From positions 372,001-436,000 of the forward strand of contig NZ_BNAQ01000001.1 in the NCBI RefSeq assembly GCF_014653575.1: 64,000 nt of DNA, read 5' to 3'. The position numbers and the translations under genes were made by a program. A model generated the notes under the pieces. That model made no database searches and was not told the DNA's origin. It saw only the letters and a program-made list of their open reading frames with translations. This document shows positions 33,141 through 42,726 of the stretch, in pieces. Source of the DNA: Sphingomonas glacialis (GTDB taxonomy: Bacteria > Pseudomonadota > Alphaproteobacteria > Sphingomonadales > Sphingomonadaceae). Positions within the stretch are counted from its first letter, which is position 1. The number at the start of each line of letters is the position of its first letter.

Positions 33141-35357
33141 TCACCGGTCCCGCTTCGTGCGGATTACCGTGCTCGAGCTCCGCTGCACCGGCACCATGAT
33201 CCGCGGATCCTCGATATTCCCCGGCACCGGCGCGCTCGGGATCGGCGGGGCGGCGCCCATGTAATCGCGCACCAGCTGGTCGATCGACGGTTCGTCATTG
33301 GGCATTGCCAGCCCCTGCTGGAGCCGCAGATAGCCATAACGCTGCTCGGTCAGCTTGCGGCTGTCATCGGCGGTGCGCAGAATCGTCGGGCGGATGAAGA
33401 TCATCAAATTGGTCTTGGTCCGGGACTTCGCCTTCGAACGAAACAGGTTGCCCAAGCCGGGAATGTCGCCGAGCAGCGGGATCTTCTCGATCGTCCGCCG
33501 CTCGTTATCGTCGAGCAAGCCGCTGATCACCGCAATGTCGCCATCGTCGACGGTGCGGACGGTCTCGACCTCGCGCTTGTTGAGGATCAAGTCGCTGTTG
33601 CTGCTCGACACCGGCCCGGCGATCGAGCTGACCTCGAGCCGCAGGTTGAGCTTCACCGTCCCGCTCGAATTAACCTGTGGCCGCACCGTCAACTCGATCC
33701 CGACATTCTCGCGCTGCGTCGTCTGGAAGGCATTGTCGAAATTGGTCGACAGCGCCTTGCCCGTGGTGATCGGGATTTCCTGCCCGACCAAGCTGTGTGC
33801 TTCCTGATTGTCGAGCATCACCAGATGCGGCACCTGGAGCAGGTTCGAGGTCGTGTCGCTCTTCACCGCGTTGATGATGGAGCCGAACACGGTGTCGCCG
33901 ATCTTGCCCGCCCAGCCGCCAAAGCCGCCGCTCGCGCCGAGCACCGAGCTGATCGCGCTTTGCGTCAGCGAATCGCTCGACGAGCTGCCGGTGCTCGTGG
34001 TGACGGTCGCGCCGTTGATCGTCGTCGTCGTCGTCGCGAGCTGCCGCGCGCCGATCGCGCCGGCGATGGTGAGCAGGCTCGGCGCCGAGTTCTGGAAGCT
34101 CGACGCGGCGAACGCGCCGCCCTTCAAGTTCGCGATCGCGAATTGCGCGCCGAGCGAGCTCGCCGTCTGGTCCGACACTTCGGCGACGATCGCCTCGACG
34201 AGCACTTGCTCGCGCCGCGTATCGAGCTGGCGGACGACGTCGGCGAGCTGACGCTGGACTTCGGCGGGCGCGGCGATGACGATCGCGTTCGCGCCGACGA
34301 ACCGCGTCACTACCGAGGCGGTGCGCCCGCCCGAAGTGATCGCAGTCTGGGTCGGTGCGTTGCCGGTATTTCCTGTGTCCTGCTGCTGGACCGCAGGCGT
34401 GTTCGCTGGGCGCGAGCTGGGATTGTTGCCGTTGCTACCGCCCGACTGGCTGTTGTTCCCGAAGTTCGACGCCGACAATTGCTGGTTGGTGATCGGCGAT
34501 GGCGTCTGCCCGACCAGCTGCTGGAGCACCGGCAGCAATTGCTCGGCATCGGCGTTTTCGAGGAAGATCACCTTGATCTCGGTGCCGTTCTTCGCGCGCC
34601 GGTCGAGATCCTCGGCGACCGCGGCGAGCCGCGCGACCGAGGTGGCATCGCCGCGAATCGCGACCGAGTTCGAGCTGTTGACCGCAACGACGCTGACCGA
34701 CGTCCCGGCGCCTGCGGGGGCTGCGCCCCCGGCACCGCCCGCGCTTTGCCCGGCGAGCGCCTGCAATGCGGTCGCGATCTCGCGCGCGCCGGCATTCTTC
34801 AGCGCGATGATCCGCGTCGAGGCATTGTCGGTGTCGATCCGGCGCAGTACTTCGCGCACGCGGCGCACATTGTCGGCAAAGTCGACGATGACGAGGCTGT
34901 TGCCGCCGCGATTGGCAGTGACCGAGCCTTGCGGCGAGATCAGCCCGCGCACCGTATCGACCGCCGATTGCGCATCGATCGAGCGCAGCCGGACGATTTC
35001 GGTGATGTAGCTGTTGCTCGTCGCGCCGCGCGAGCCGATGCGGCTCGGCTGCGACGCGGCGTTATCGGTCGGCTGGATGCGGAACGCGCCATTGGTCGTC
35101 GGCACCGCGACGAGCCCGTTGGCACGCAGCGTCGAGAGGAAGATCTCGAAATATTGCGACTTGCTCACCGGGTGATCGGTGACGACGGTCACCTTGCCCT
35201 GCACCCGCGCGTCGATGATGAAAGTCCGCCCCGTCACGCGGGCGGCATCGGCGATGAACGCGCGAATATCCGCATCGCGGACATTCATGGTCTGTTGCGC
35301 ATGCGCCGCCGTGACAAGCGTGATCGCGAGGATAGGCGCCAGGATTCGTTTCTTCAT
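33141..35357 (-). CDS. gspD: Type II secretion secretin GspD
   Basis: A 738-residue outer-membrane channel protein with a signal peptide (MKKRILAPILAITLVTAAHAQ). The N0 domain (NVRDADIRAFIADAARVTGRTFIID) is followed by N1-N3 repeats and the secretin barrel region, which includes VPHLVMLDNQEAHSLVGQEIPITTG and VGIELTVRPQVNSSGTVKLNLRLEVSSI. The N3 region carries a long Asn/Ser/Gly/Gln-rich insert (about residues 285-330). The C-terminal stretch LMIFIRPTILR and the polar tail are typical. It overlaps gspC by four bases. Confidence 0.96.
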   Translation of the reverse strand: MKKRILAPILAITLVTAAHAQQTMNVRDADIRAFIADAARVTGRTFIIDARVQGKVTVVTDHPVSKSQYFEIFLSTLRANGLVAVPTTNGAFRIQPTDNAASQPSRIGSRGATSNSYITEIVRLRSIDAQSAVDTVRGLISPQGSVTANRGGNSLVIVDFADNVRRVREVLRRIDTDNASTRIIALKNAGAREIATALQALAGQSAGGAGGAAPAGAGTSVSVVAVNSSNSVAIRGDATSVARLAAVAEDLDRRAKNGTEIKVIFLENADAEQLLPVLQQLVGQTPSPITNQQLSASNFGNNSQSGGSNGNNPSSRPANTPAVQQQDTGNTGNAPTQTAITSGGRTASVVTRFVGANAIVIAAPAEVQRQLADVVRQLDTRREQVLVEAIVAEVSDQTASSLGAQFAIANLKGGAFAASSFQNSAPSLLTIAGAIGARQLATTTTTINGATVTTSTGSSSSDSLTQSAISSVLGASGGFGGWAGKIGDTVFGSIINAVKSDTTSNLLQVPHLVMLDNQEAHSLVGQEIPITTGKALSTNFDNAFQTTQRENVGIELTVRPQVNSSGTVKLNLRLEVSSIAGPVSSSNSDLILNKREVETVRTVDDGDIAVISGLLDDNERRTIEKIPLLGDIPGLGNLFRSKAKSRTKTNLMIFIRPTILRTADDSRKLTEQRYGYLRLQQGLAMPNDEPSIDQLVRDYMGAAPPIPSAPVPGNIEDPRIMVPVQRSSSTVIRTKRDR

Positions 35358-36217
35358 TGCCCCGCAATCGTGATGACGAGTGGTACAGTGTCTGCGCCAC
35401 GCTCGACCGTAAAGCCAAGCGTGCCGCCCTTTGCATATTGCGCGCCGAGACGCTCGATGTCTGCAGCGCCGCCGACGGGCTTGCCCGCGATCTGCGTTAT
35501 GACGTCACCGTCGCGCAGCCCCGCCGCGCGGAAGCCAGCGCCGTCGCCTTGCTGCCGCACCGTCAGCCCCGTCACGCGGCCGCCGTCGATCCGCGGGATG
35601 AAGCCGACATCGCGCCGCAACTGCGCAAAGCTGACGCCTTGCGGTCCAATCGCGGCGGGGGGCGGCGCGGTGATGGCTGCGGGTGCGCTGCCGCCGATCA
35701 GCGCTGGCCCGTTCGGCATCGCGGGCGCGACCGGCGCTTGCTCGCTCTGCGGCAGATAGAGATCCTCCGACACGCCGCCGCGGTCGATCGTGACGTGGTC
35801 GAACGCGACCGCCTTCAGCCGCACGCCGGGCATGATCTCCTGCCCCACGCCGATGCTTTGCTGGACGCCGTCAGGGCCAGCGATGATCGCCGAGCCACCG
35901 CCCTGCGCTTCGTCGATCCGCACGCCGAACAGCGAGAGCTGGAGCGTGGTGACGACCGACGGCCCCGCGACATCGCCGCCGCTCGCGCGGTAGAACGGAT
36001 CGAAGCCGCGCAAAATCGCCTCGGGGGAGCCGGGCACGCCGCCTTGCTCGGGCCGCCAGATCCCGACCGGGCCGACCGGCGTCAGCACCGCCCAGACGAG
36101 CCGCGCGCTTTGCACGGCAAGCCCCGCGATCAGCGCGAGCTCGAGCGCGGAATAGACCGTGGTAACCGGAAACCGTCGCAGAAAGGCCCGCGCCCGCGCA
36201 TCCAAAACCAAGCGCAT
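35354..36217 (-). CDS. gspC: Type II secretion protein GspC
   Basis: A 287-residue inner-membrane protein that links the platform to the secretin. One membrane helix (about 18-45, VYSALELALIAGLAVQSARLVWAVL) is followed by the HR domain (LQLSLFGVRIDEAQGGGSAIIAGPDGVQQSIGVGQEIMPGVRLKAV), a proline/alanine linker, and a C-terminal PDZ-like domain (GFRAAGLRDGDVITQIAGKPVGGAADIERLG). It is the first gene of the gsp operon and is divergent from the oxygenase gene at 36335, so the operon promoter should lie in 36218-36334. Confidence 0.93.
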   Translation of the reverse strand: MRLVLDARARAFLRRFPVTTVYSALELALIAGLAVQSARLVWAVLTPVGPVGIWRPEQGGVPGSPEAILRGFDPFYRASGGDVAGPSVVTTLQLSLFGVRIDEAQGGGSAIIAGPDGVQQSIGVGQEIMPGVRLKAVAFDHVTIDRGGVSEDLYLPQSEQAPVAPAMPNGPALIGGSAPAAITAPPPAAIGPQGVSFAQLRRDVGFIPRIDGGRVTGLTVRQQGDGAGFRAAGLRDGDVITQIAGKPVGGAADIERLGAQYAKGGTLGFTVERGADTVPLVITIAGQ

Positions 36218-36334
36218 GTGGAACCCATCCCCGATCGCGACGCCATATTACAGCCCGTGTTACCGTTCCGCGGTGCCGCTGTGAACCTTGTACGTGGCGG
36301 CCGCTGAATCGGACGCGCTGCCAGCACCTGGAAA

Positions 36335-37039
36335 ATGCGCGAAGTCTTTGGCAAAGTGTGGCGCGTGACCGATGCTCCTGCCTTCCCAGCCGCCCCGAGC
36401 TTCGGTTCGGGTCTCGATGCAGCGGCAATGGTCGCACATCTCGCCGCTTTGCCGGGCGTCCAGCGTGTCCCGTCTCCCAAGCTGACCTTGTTCGTGTGCC
36501 GCAAGTTCCTCGATGCCGAAACCTGTGCGCAGGTGCGCGACGCGGTCGACGCGACGCGGCGCCCTTCGACGGTGGCGGACTTCAACGGCGACCGCGCGTT
36601 TCGCACGAGCGAGACCGGCGATCTCGACTCGCTCGCCCCGCTGACGCAGTGGCTCGACGCGCGGATCAGCGCGTTCACCGGGCTCGACCCGGCGCACGGC
36701 GAACCGATCCAGGGTCAGCGCTATGCGGTTGGCCAGGAGTTCAAGCCGCACACCGATTATTTCGAACCGGGCGGCGTGGATTTCGATCGCCATTGCCGTG
36801 TTGCGGGCAACCGCACCTGGACCGTGATGCTCTATCTCAACGAACCCGAAGCGGGCGGCGCGACGCGCTTCAAGGCGATCAACAAGATCATCCAGCCCGA
36901 GACCGGCAAGCTGCTCGCCTGGAACAACCGGCAGGCCGATGGCACGCTCAACCCGGCCACGCTCCACCACGGCATGAAAGTCCGCGCGGGGACCAAATAC
37001 GTCATCACCAAATGGTTTCGCGAACGCGCCTGGCGGTAA
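36335..37039 (+). CDS. Prolyl 4-hydroxylase-like 2-oxoglutarate/Fe(II) oxygenase
   Basis: A 234-residue oxygenase that should hydroxylate a protein or peptide with 2-oxoglutarate and O2. The iron ligands are His139 and Asp141 in FKPHTDYFEPGG and the distal His in LHHGMKV (about 211); the 2-oxoglutarate-binding Lys is in AGTKYVITKWFRERAW. TWTVMLYLNEPEAGGATRF is the conserved core strand. The N-terminal 60 residues are more variable. ATG 36335 gives the longest reasonable protein; GTG 36365 is an alternative. Natural substrate unknown; bacterial relatives modify elongation factor Tu or small metabolites. Confidence 0.9.
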   Translation: MREVFGKVWRVTDAPAFPAAPSFGSGLDAAAMVAHLAALPGVQRVPSPKLTLFVCRKFLDAETCAQVRDAVDATRRPSTVADFNGDRAFRTSETGDLDSLAPLTQWLDARISAFTGLDPAHGEPIQGQRYAVGQEFKPHTDYFEPGGVDFDRHCRVAGNRTWTVMLYLNEPEAGGATRFKAINKIIQPETGKLLAWNNRQADGTLNPATLHHGMKVRAGTKYVITKWFRERAWR

Positions 37040-37042
37040 CGT

Positions 37043-37075
37043 AAAAAGCCGCCGGACCCATGCGGATCCGGCGGC
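37043..37075 (-). terminator. Intrinsic terminator after tRNA-Val
   Basis: On the minus strand GCCGCCGGA ... TCCGGCGGC forms a nine-pair stem followed by TTTTT. It begins eight bases after the tRNA-Val 3' end and lies just after the oxygenase stop codon on the other strand. Confidence 0.9.
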
Positions 37076-37082
37076 TGCAATA

Positions 37083-37157
37083 TGGTGGGCGCGGCAAGGA
37101 TTGAACTTGCGACCCCACCCGTGTGAAGGGTGTGCTCTACCACTGAGCTACGCGCCC
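37083..37157 (-). tRNA. tRNA-Val (CAC anticodon)
   Basis: The minus strand gives a full cloverleaf: acceptor GGGCGCG / CGCGCCC, D arm GCTCAGTGGTAGAGC, anticodon arm CACCC-TTCACAC-GGGTG with anticodon CAC, T arm GCAAGTTCAATCCTTGC and an encoded CCA at 37085-37083. It lies downstream of hup on the same strand. Confidence 0.95.
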
Positions 37158-37191
37158 GTTGCCTTTTCCGCCGGTACGGCGGGGCGAAACG

Positions 37192-37220
37192 GAGAAGGGC
37201 GGCATTAACGCCGCCCTGTT
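37192..37220 (-). terminator. Possible terminator or hairpin after hup
   Basis: A stem AGGGCGGC / GCCGCCCT lies about 70 bases beyond the hup stop, followed on the minus strand by TTCTCC. The T content is poor, so partial read-through into tRNA-Val is possible. Confidence 0.5.
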
Positions 37221-37287
37221 GGAGTCTCTTAAAACGAGCCGGCGCCGCTTGTCCAGCGCCGATGCCCAGATTTTGCGAGTCAGTCGA

Positions 37288-37560
37288 TCAGTTGACCGAA
37301 TCCTTGAGGCCCTTGCCGGCCTTGAACTTGGGCTGCGACGACGCCTTGATCGTCATCGGCTCGCCGGTGCGCGGGTTGCGGCCGGTCGACGCCTTGCGCT
37401 TGCTGACCGAGAACGTCCCGAAACCGACGAGACGGACTTCATCCCCCTTTTTCAGCGCGGCCGACACGGCTTCGAACACGGCTTCGACGGCCTTGCTTGC
37501 ATCACCCTTGGTCAGACCCGACGTGTCGGCCACCGTCGCGATCAGTTCCTGTTTGTTCAT
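37288..37560 (-). CDS. hup: Histone-like DNA-binding protein HU
   Basis: A 90-residue nucleoid protein that binds and bends DNA as a dimer. MNKQELIATVADTSGLTKGDASKAVEAVFEAVSAAL forms the dimerising helices. GDEVRLVGFGTFSVSKRKASTGRNPRTGEPMTIKASSQPKFKAGKGLK is the beta arm with the intercalating Pro (RNPRTGE) and the basic tip. ATG 37560 fixes the standard length. It lies downstream of lon on the same strand. Confidence 0.97.
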   Translation of the reverse strand: MNKQELIATVADTSGLTKGDASKAVEAVFEAVSAALKKGDEVRLVGFGTFSVSKRKASTGRNPRTGEPMTIKASSQPKFKAGKGLKDSVN

Positions 37561-37653
37561 GGCCACGAAACCCCCGTTTAAAAAACTACTGAAATGATTC
37601 CCAGGCGAAAGCCGGTGGCGCAGTAAGGCGGCTCGCACCGGGGCTGTCAAAGC

Positions 37654-37690
37654 AAAAACATCCCCGCCGTCGGTCAAAACGGCGAGGATG
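37654..37690 (-). terminator. Intrinsic terminator of lon
   Basis: On the minus strand CATCCTCGCCGT and ACGGCGGGGATG pair across a short loop and are followed by TTTTTG. It starts 24 bases after the lon stop codon. Confidence 0.9.
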
Positions 37691-37713
37691 CAGTATTATA
37701 CGCCGATCCGAGC

Positions 37714-40200
37714 TCAGTGGTGCAGTTCACCGCCGATTGCCGGGACGCCTGCCGGGGGCTGTGCCGCCAGATCGTCCGCTTCGGTCCAATCGATCGCCGT
37801 CAACGGCGCGGTTAGCGCAAGACGGAGCACCTCATCGACATGCGCCACCGGGATGATCTTGAGCCCGTCACGGATATTCGCGGGAATATCGGCCAAGTCC
37901 TTCTCGTTCTCGTGCGGGATCAGCACCGTGGTGATGCCACCGCGCAACGCCGCGAGCAGCTTTTCCTTCAAGCCCCCGATCGGCAGCACGCGACCACGCA
38001 GCGTCACCTCGCCGGTCATCGCAATGTCGCGCCGCACCGGCACGCCGGTCAGCGTCGAGACGATCGCCGTCACGATGCCGATGCCCGCCGACGGACCGTC
38101 CTTGGGCACCGCGCCTTCGGGCAGATGGATGTGAATGTCCTTGCGCGCGAAGATGCTCGGTTTGATTCCGTACGAGGGCGAGCGCGCCTTGATGAAGCTG
38201 AACGCGGTCTCGATCGATTCCTTCATCACGTCGCCGAGCTTGCCGGTGATCTTGGCCTGACCGCGCCCGGGCACGGTGACGCTCTCGATCGTCAGCAATT
38301 CGCCGCCGACCTCGGTCCAGGCGAGCCCGGTGACCGCACCGATCTGATTCTCTTCTTCACCCAAGCCGTGACGATACTTCTTCACGCCGGCGAAGTCGGA
38401 CAGATTGTCGGGCGTTACGGTGACGCTCGTCGTCTTGCCCTCGAGGATCTGGCGCAATGCCTTGCGTGCCAGCTTGGCAATCTCGCGCTCGAGCGTGCGG
38501 ACGCCGGCTTCACGCGTGTAGTACTGGATCAGCGCGCGTAGGCCCTCGGTGGTGAGCGTGAACTCACCTTCCTTTAAGCCGTGCGCCTCGATCTGCTTCT
38601 CGATCAAGTGGCGTTCGGCGATCTCGACCTTCTCGTCCTCGGTATAGCCTTCGAGCCGGATGATCTCCATTCGGTCGAGTAGCGCCTGCGGCAGGATGAG
38701 CGTGTTCGCGGTGGTCACGAACATCACGTCCGATAGATCGACGTCGATCTCGAGATAGTGATCCTGGAACTTGGCGTTCTGCTCGGGGTCGAGCACCTCG
38801 AGCAATGCCGACGCCGGATCGCCGCGGAAATCCTGGCCGAGCTTGTCGATCTCGTCGAGCAGGAACAGCGGGTTGCTGGTGCCGGCCTTTTTGAGGTTCG
38901 TCACGATCTTGCCCGGCAGCGAGCCGATATAGGTGCGGCGATGCCCGCGGATCTCGGCTTCGTCGCGCACGCCGCCGAGCGACTGCCGGATGAACTCGCG
39001 CCCCGTCGCCTTGGCGATCGACTTGCCGAGCGAGGTCTTGCCGACGCCGGGCGGGCCGACGAGGCACAGGATCGGCCCCTTCAGCTTGTTGGTGCGCGCC
39101 TGCACCGCGAGATATTCGATGATCCGGTCCTTGACCTTCTCGAGCGCGTAATGGTCCTCGTCGAGCACCGCTTGCGCGGCCGAGATATCCTTGCGGATCT
39201 TCGACTTCTTGCCCCACGGAAGGCCGAGCAGCACGTCGAGATAGTTGCGCACGACGGTCGCCTCGGCACTCATCGGCGCCATCGTCTTGAGCTTCTTGAG
39301 CTCGGCGGTCGCCTTGGTGCGCGCCTCCTTCGAGAGTTTCATCGTCGCGATCTTCTGCGTCAGCTCGGCGATCTCGTCGCCTTCGCCGTCATCGCTCTCG
39401 TTGCCGAGTTCGCGCTGGATCGCCTTCAACTGCTCGTTGAGATAATATTCGCGCTGGGTCTTCTCCATCTGGCGCTTGACCCGCGACTTGATCTTCTTCT
39501 CGACCTGCAGGACGCCCAATTCGCCCTCCATGAAGGCGAACACCATCTCGAGCCGCTTGGCAGGATCGCGCTCGATCAGCAGCGCTTGCTTGTCGCTGAC
39601 CTTGACCTGGATGTTGGCGGCGACCGCGTCGGCGAGCTTCGAGGGATCCTCGATCTCGCCGAGCTGGACGGCAGTCTCGGCGGGCAGCTTGCGGTTGAGC
39701 TTGGCGTAATTCTCGAACTGGTCGATCACCGAACGCATCAGCGCCTTGAGATCGGGGCTGAGATCGTCGGGGGTGAGTTCGCCGACGCGGTCGCCGAGCT
39801 CGGTGCTCGCGGCTTCGAGCTCGTCCGACCCGGCATCGCCCTCGAGCATCTCGACTTCGGCCGACAGATAGCCGTCGCTCTGGACGAGCGAGGTCAGCGC
39901 GGCGCGGCGCTTGCCCTCGACCAGCACGCGGACGGTGCCGTCGGGCAGCTTGAGCAATTGCAGCACGACCGCAGTGACGCCGATCTCGTACAGATCGTCG
40001 CGATCGGGGTCGTCCTCGCTCGGATCGAGCTGCGCGACCAGGAAAATCTCCTTGTCGGCGGCCATTGCGGCTTCCAGGGCTGCGACCGACTTGTCGCGAC
40101 CGACGAACAGCGGCACGATCATGTTGGGGAAGACAACGATGTCGCGCAGCGGCAGGACGGGATAAGCCTGAGTGGACGGGGTGGAAGAAGCTTGGGTCAT
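37714..40200 (-). CDS. lon: ATP-dependent protease Lon
   Basis: An 828-residue homo-oligomeric AAA+ serine protease that degrades damaged and regulatory proteins. The N-terminal substrate domain starts [23 protein letters not shown], the coiled coil runs to about 330, and the AAA+ module has Walker [10 protein letters not shown]. The protease domain carries Ser704 in KDGPSAGIG and Lys747 in [10 protein letters not shown], the catalytic dyad. The start ATG 40200 fits the usual N-terminus. It has its own terminator, so hup downstream has a separate promoter or depends on read-through. Confidence 0.98.
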   Translation of the reverse strand: MTQASSTPSTQAYPVLPLRDIVVFPNMIVPLFVGRDKSVAALEAAMAADKEIFLVAQLDPSEDDPDRDDLYEIGVTAVVLQLLKLPDGTVRVLVEGKRRAALTSLVQSDGYLSAEVEMLEGDAGSDELEAASTELGDRVGELTPDDLSPDLKALMRSVIDQFENYAKLNRKLPAETAVQLGEIEDPSKLADAVAANIQVKVSDKQALLIERDPAKRLEMVFAFMEGELGVLQVEKKIKSRVKRQMEKTQREYYLNEQLKAIQRELGNESDDGEGDEIAELTQKIATMKLSKEARTKATAELKKLKTMAPMSAEATVVRNYLDVLLGLPWGKKSKIRKDISAAQAVLDEDHYALEKVKDRIIEYLAVQARTNKLKGPILCLVGPPGVGKTSLGKSIAKATGREFIRQSLGGVRDEAEIRGHRRTYIGSLPGKIVTNLKKAGTSNPLFLLDEIDKLGQDFRGDPASALLEVLDPEQNAKFQDHYLEIDVDLSDVMFVTTANTLILPQALLDRMEIIRLEGYTEDEKVEIAERHLIEKQIEAHGLKEGEFTLTTEGLRALIQYYTREAGVRTLEREIAKLARKALRQILEGKTTSVTVTPDNLSDFAGVKKYRHGLGEEENQIGAVTGLAWTEVGGELLTIESVTVPGRGQAKITGKLGDVMKESIETAFSFIKARSPSYGIKPSIFARKDIHIHLPEGAVPKDGPSAGIGIVTAIVSTLTGVPVRRDIAMTGEVTLRGRVLPIGGLKEKLLAALRGGITTVLIPHENEKDLADIPANIRDGLKIIPVAHVDEVLRLALTAPLTAIDWTEADDLAAQPPAGVPAIGGELHH

Positions 40201-40228
40201 GGATACTCCGAGATCGCGACAAGGCCGC

Positions 40229-40951
40229 GTGCTTGCCCCCTTATATGGGGGGAGTTGCCGATCCATCAATCGTCGTGCGATTTTGGGCGGAACGATCGCG
40301 ATCGCGGCGCTGCCGCAGGCGATCGGTGCTGCGGGGCGCGGTGGCGACGCGGTTGCCCGCGCGATGATCGCTGCGGGCGGGCAAGACCGGCTGGCGCGCG
40401 TCCGCGTGCTGACGTGGAGCGGCATGGCACGGATGATGCTCGGCAAGACCCCGGTCGACTTGCACGTCGAAAGCCGGATCGAGCCGTTTGCACGGTCGCG
40501 GTCGGACAGCTGGCTCGTCAGCGAAACGCGCAGCGCCGCGCGGACCGTGATGATCGAGCGCGACACCGCCTTTCTGGTGCAGGACGGCGCGCAGACGACG
40601 CTCGCCGCCGCGCAGGCACGCTTCGAACGCCAGCGGCTCGGCGCGTTCGCCTATCTGCTGCTTGCCCCGGCCTTCGTTTCCACCGCGGGCTATAACCGGC
40701 TCAACGCCGCGCGCGACGGCTATCCGCCGATCGCACTGACGCTCGATCGCGACGGACGGATCGCGGCGGCCGATTATGTATTGACGGCACCCGAACCCGG
40801 CGCCCCCGCGATCCGCCAGCATTTCAGCTTTGCCGGCAGCGTGAACGCGCAAGGCGTCCGCTTCCCGCGCGTCACGACGATGCTCCAGGACGGCCGCCCG
40901 TCGCTGCGCCTGACGATCACCGATTTCTCCGTGGAACTGAGCCCCGCATGA
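40229..40951 (+). CDS. Exported protein of unknown function with Tat-like signal
   Basis: A 240-residue protein with a twin-arginine type leader (SINRRAILGGTIAIAALPQAIGAAG). The mature part begins ARAMIAAGGQDRLARVRVLTWSGMARMMLG and continues as a mainly beta protein of the outer-membrane lipoprotein-sorting style (FAYLLLAPAFVSTAGYNRL, HFSFAGSVNAQGVRFPRVTTMLQDGRPSLRLTITDFSVEL). I do not recognise a named family. The start is uncertain: GTG 40229 with AAGG upstream is my choice; ATG 40199 would overlap the lon start codon. It overlaps the M1 peptidase gene by four bases (ATGA), so the two are co-expressed. Confidence 0.7.
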   Translation: MLAPLYGGSCRSINRRAILGGTIAIAALPQAIGAAGRGGDAVARAMIAAGGQDRLARVRVLTWSGMARMMLGKTPVDLHVESRIEPFARSRSDSWLVSETRSAARTVMIERDTAFLVQDGAQTTLAAAQARFERQRLGAFAYLLLAPAFVSTAGYNRLNAARDGYPPIALTLDRDGRIAAADYVLTAPEPGAPAIRQHFSFAGSVNAQGVRFPRVTTMLQDGRPSLRLTITDFSVELSPA

Positions 40952-42675
40952 TCCCTGTTCGTATCGCGCTCCTGTCGAGCTGCCTCGCGCTGACCGCCGC
41001 CGCCCTGCCGACCAAGGGCGAGCCGCCGCTGACCGCACAGACGCAGAAATCGGGCGGGCCGATCGATGCCGAGCAAGCCAAGCTCGGCTTCGACGCCGCC
41101 GACCTCGCCTTCGAAGTGCTGCCCGAGACCGAGACGCTGCGCGGCGTCGCGACGCTGCGCTTCACCGCCAAGGCGCCGCTCGCCCGGCTCGTGCTCGATC
41201 TCGACCGCAACCTGCCGGTCGATGCGGTATCGGTCGACGGCACACCGCTTGCGCCATCGGCCTGGCGCAATCCCGAGGGCCAACTCGTCATCACGCTGCC
41301 ACGCATGGTCGCGGCGGGTGGGCACGTCACCGCCAAGCTGACCTATGGCGGCACGCCGCACGTCGCGGTCAATGCACCGTGGGACCCCGGCGTCGTCTGG
41401 GCGAAGACGCCGAGCGGCGCGCCGTGGTTCGGCACGACCGCAGAGGGCGCCGGGTGCGACCTGTTCTGGCCGTGCCTCGATTTCCCGACCGGCGAGCCGG
41501 GCCTCGTCACGCTCCACATCACCGTGCCGAAGGGCCTGAAGGCGCCGTCGAACGGCGTGCTGCTCGGGGTCGACACGCTCACCGATGGGCGCACGACATG
41601 GAACTGGCGGGTCAAGCACCCCAACACCTATGGCATCGCGCTGACGGTCGGGCCGTTCGAGGAGATTTCGGGCAGCTACAAGAGCCGCTACGGCAACACG
41701 ATCCCGATGGCCTATTGGTATCTCCCCGGCGAAGAAGCCAAGGCAAAGGCGCTGTTCGCCGAATTCGCGCCGACGCTCGATTTCTTCGAGAGCGAAGTCG
41801 GCCCATACCCGTTCGGCGACGAGAAGCTCGGCGTGGTCGAGACGCCGTACAAGGGCATGGAGCACCAGACGATCAACGCTTACGGCAACGGCTATGCCAA
41901 GGCGCCCGAAGGCTTCGACTGGCTGTTCCAGCACGAATTCGCGCACGAATTCTTCGGCAACCAGCTGACCGCCGCCAATTGGGACGATTACTGGCTGCAC
42001 GAGGGCTATGGCAGCTACATGCAGCCGCTCTACGGCCGCTGGCGCGAAGGCGAGGCGCGCTATGCGACGATGCTCTCCGACCAGCGCAACAAGATTGCCA
42101 ACCTCCGCCCGGTCATCGCCGGCAAGGTCCGCACCGAGGAAGAGGTGTATGAGATCAGCAAGGGCGGCCCCGGCCAGGACATCTATTACAAGGGCTCGTG
42201 GATGCTCCACAGCCTGCGCACGCTGATCGGCGACCGCGCGTTTCGCGATGTGACGCGGTTGATCGTCTACGGCCGGCTCGACCCTCGGCCGGGCAATTTC
42301 ACGCCGCGCTACGCCTCGACCGCCGACTATGAGCGGATCGTGCGGCGTGTGACGGGCAAGGACTATCGCTGGTTCTTCGACGTCTATCTGCGCCAGGCGG
42401 CGCTGCCCGAGCTGGTCGAGACACGCAGCGCAACCCGGCTGACATTGCATTGGCTGGCGCCGGGCGGCGGGGTGTTCCCGATGCCGGTCGATGTGCAGAT
42501 CGGCGGGCGGATCGTGCGGCTTGCGATGGCGGGCGGCTTTGGCAGCGTCACGGTCCCGCGCGGGGCGCACCTCGTGATCGATCCGAACGCCAAGCTGCTG
42601 CGCCGATCGACCGCGATCGAGGACTATCAAGCGTGGCGCGACGCAGTGGCAAAGGCCGCCAAACCGGCCAGTTGA
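40948..42675 (+). CDS. M1 family zinc metallopeptidase
   Basis: A 575-residue exported peptidase of the M1 (aminopeptidase N / leukotriene A4 hydrolase) family. A signal peptide is visible (MIPVRIALLSSCLALTAAALP). The N-terminal beta domain leads to YKGMEHQTINAYG, equivalent to the exopeptidase motif but with His in place of Asn after Glu. The zinc site is HEFAHEFFGNQLTAANWDDYWLHEGYGSY (HExxH with the third Glu 18 residues on). The catalytic Tyr region lies in YYKGSWMLHSLRTLIGD. It is coupled by ATGA to the upstream exported protein. Confidence 0.93.
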   Translation: MIPVRIALLSSCLALTAAALPTKGEPPLTAQTQKSGGPIDAEQAKLGFDAADLAFEVLPETETLRGVATLRFTAKAPLARLVLDLDRNLPVDAVSVDGTPLAPSAWRNPEGQLVITLPRMVAAGGHVTAKLTYGGTPHVAVNAPWDPGVVWAKTPSGAPWFGTTAEGAGCDLFWPCLDFPTGEPGLVTLHITVPKGLKAPSNGVLLGVDTLTDGRTTWNWRVKHPNTYGIALTVGPFEEISGSYKSRYGNTIPMAYWYLPGEEAKAKALFAEFAPTLDFFESEVGPYPFGDEKLGVVETPYKGMEHQTINAYGNGYAKAPEGFDWLFQHEFAHEFFGNQLTAANWDDYWLHEGYGSYMQPLYGRWREGEARYATMLSDQRNKIANLRPVIAGKVRTEEEVYEISKGGPGQDIYYKGSWMLHSLRTLIGDRAFRDVTRLIVYGRLDPRPGNFTPRYASTADYERIVRRVTGKDYRWFFDVYLRQAALPELVETRSATRLTLHWLAPGGGVFPMPVDVQIGGRIVRLAMAGGFGSVTVPRGAHLVIDPNAKLLRRSTAIEDYQAWRDAVAKAAKPAS

Positions 42676-42726
42676 CACCGCGGTGTCATAGCTGAATACT
42701 ACAGCGCTGTTGCAAGGGGCTTCGCC

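Noticed and set aside
31296..35759. Plus-strand open frame of 1487 codons across gspD, gspE and gspF
   Set aside because: It lies opposite well-recognised gsp genes, its translation is Arg/Asp/Ala-rich without any domain, and it runs through REP-like repeats. It is a high-G+C antisense shadow.
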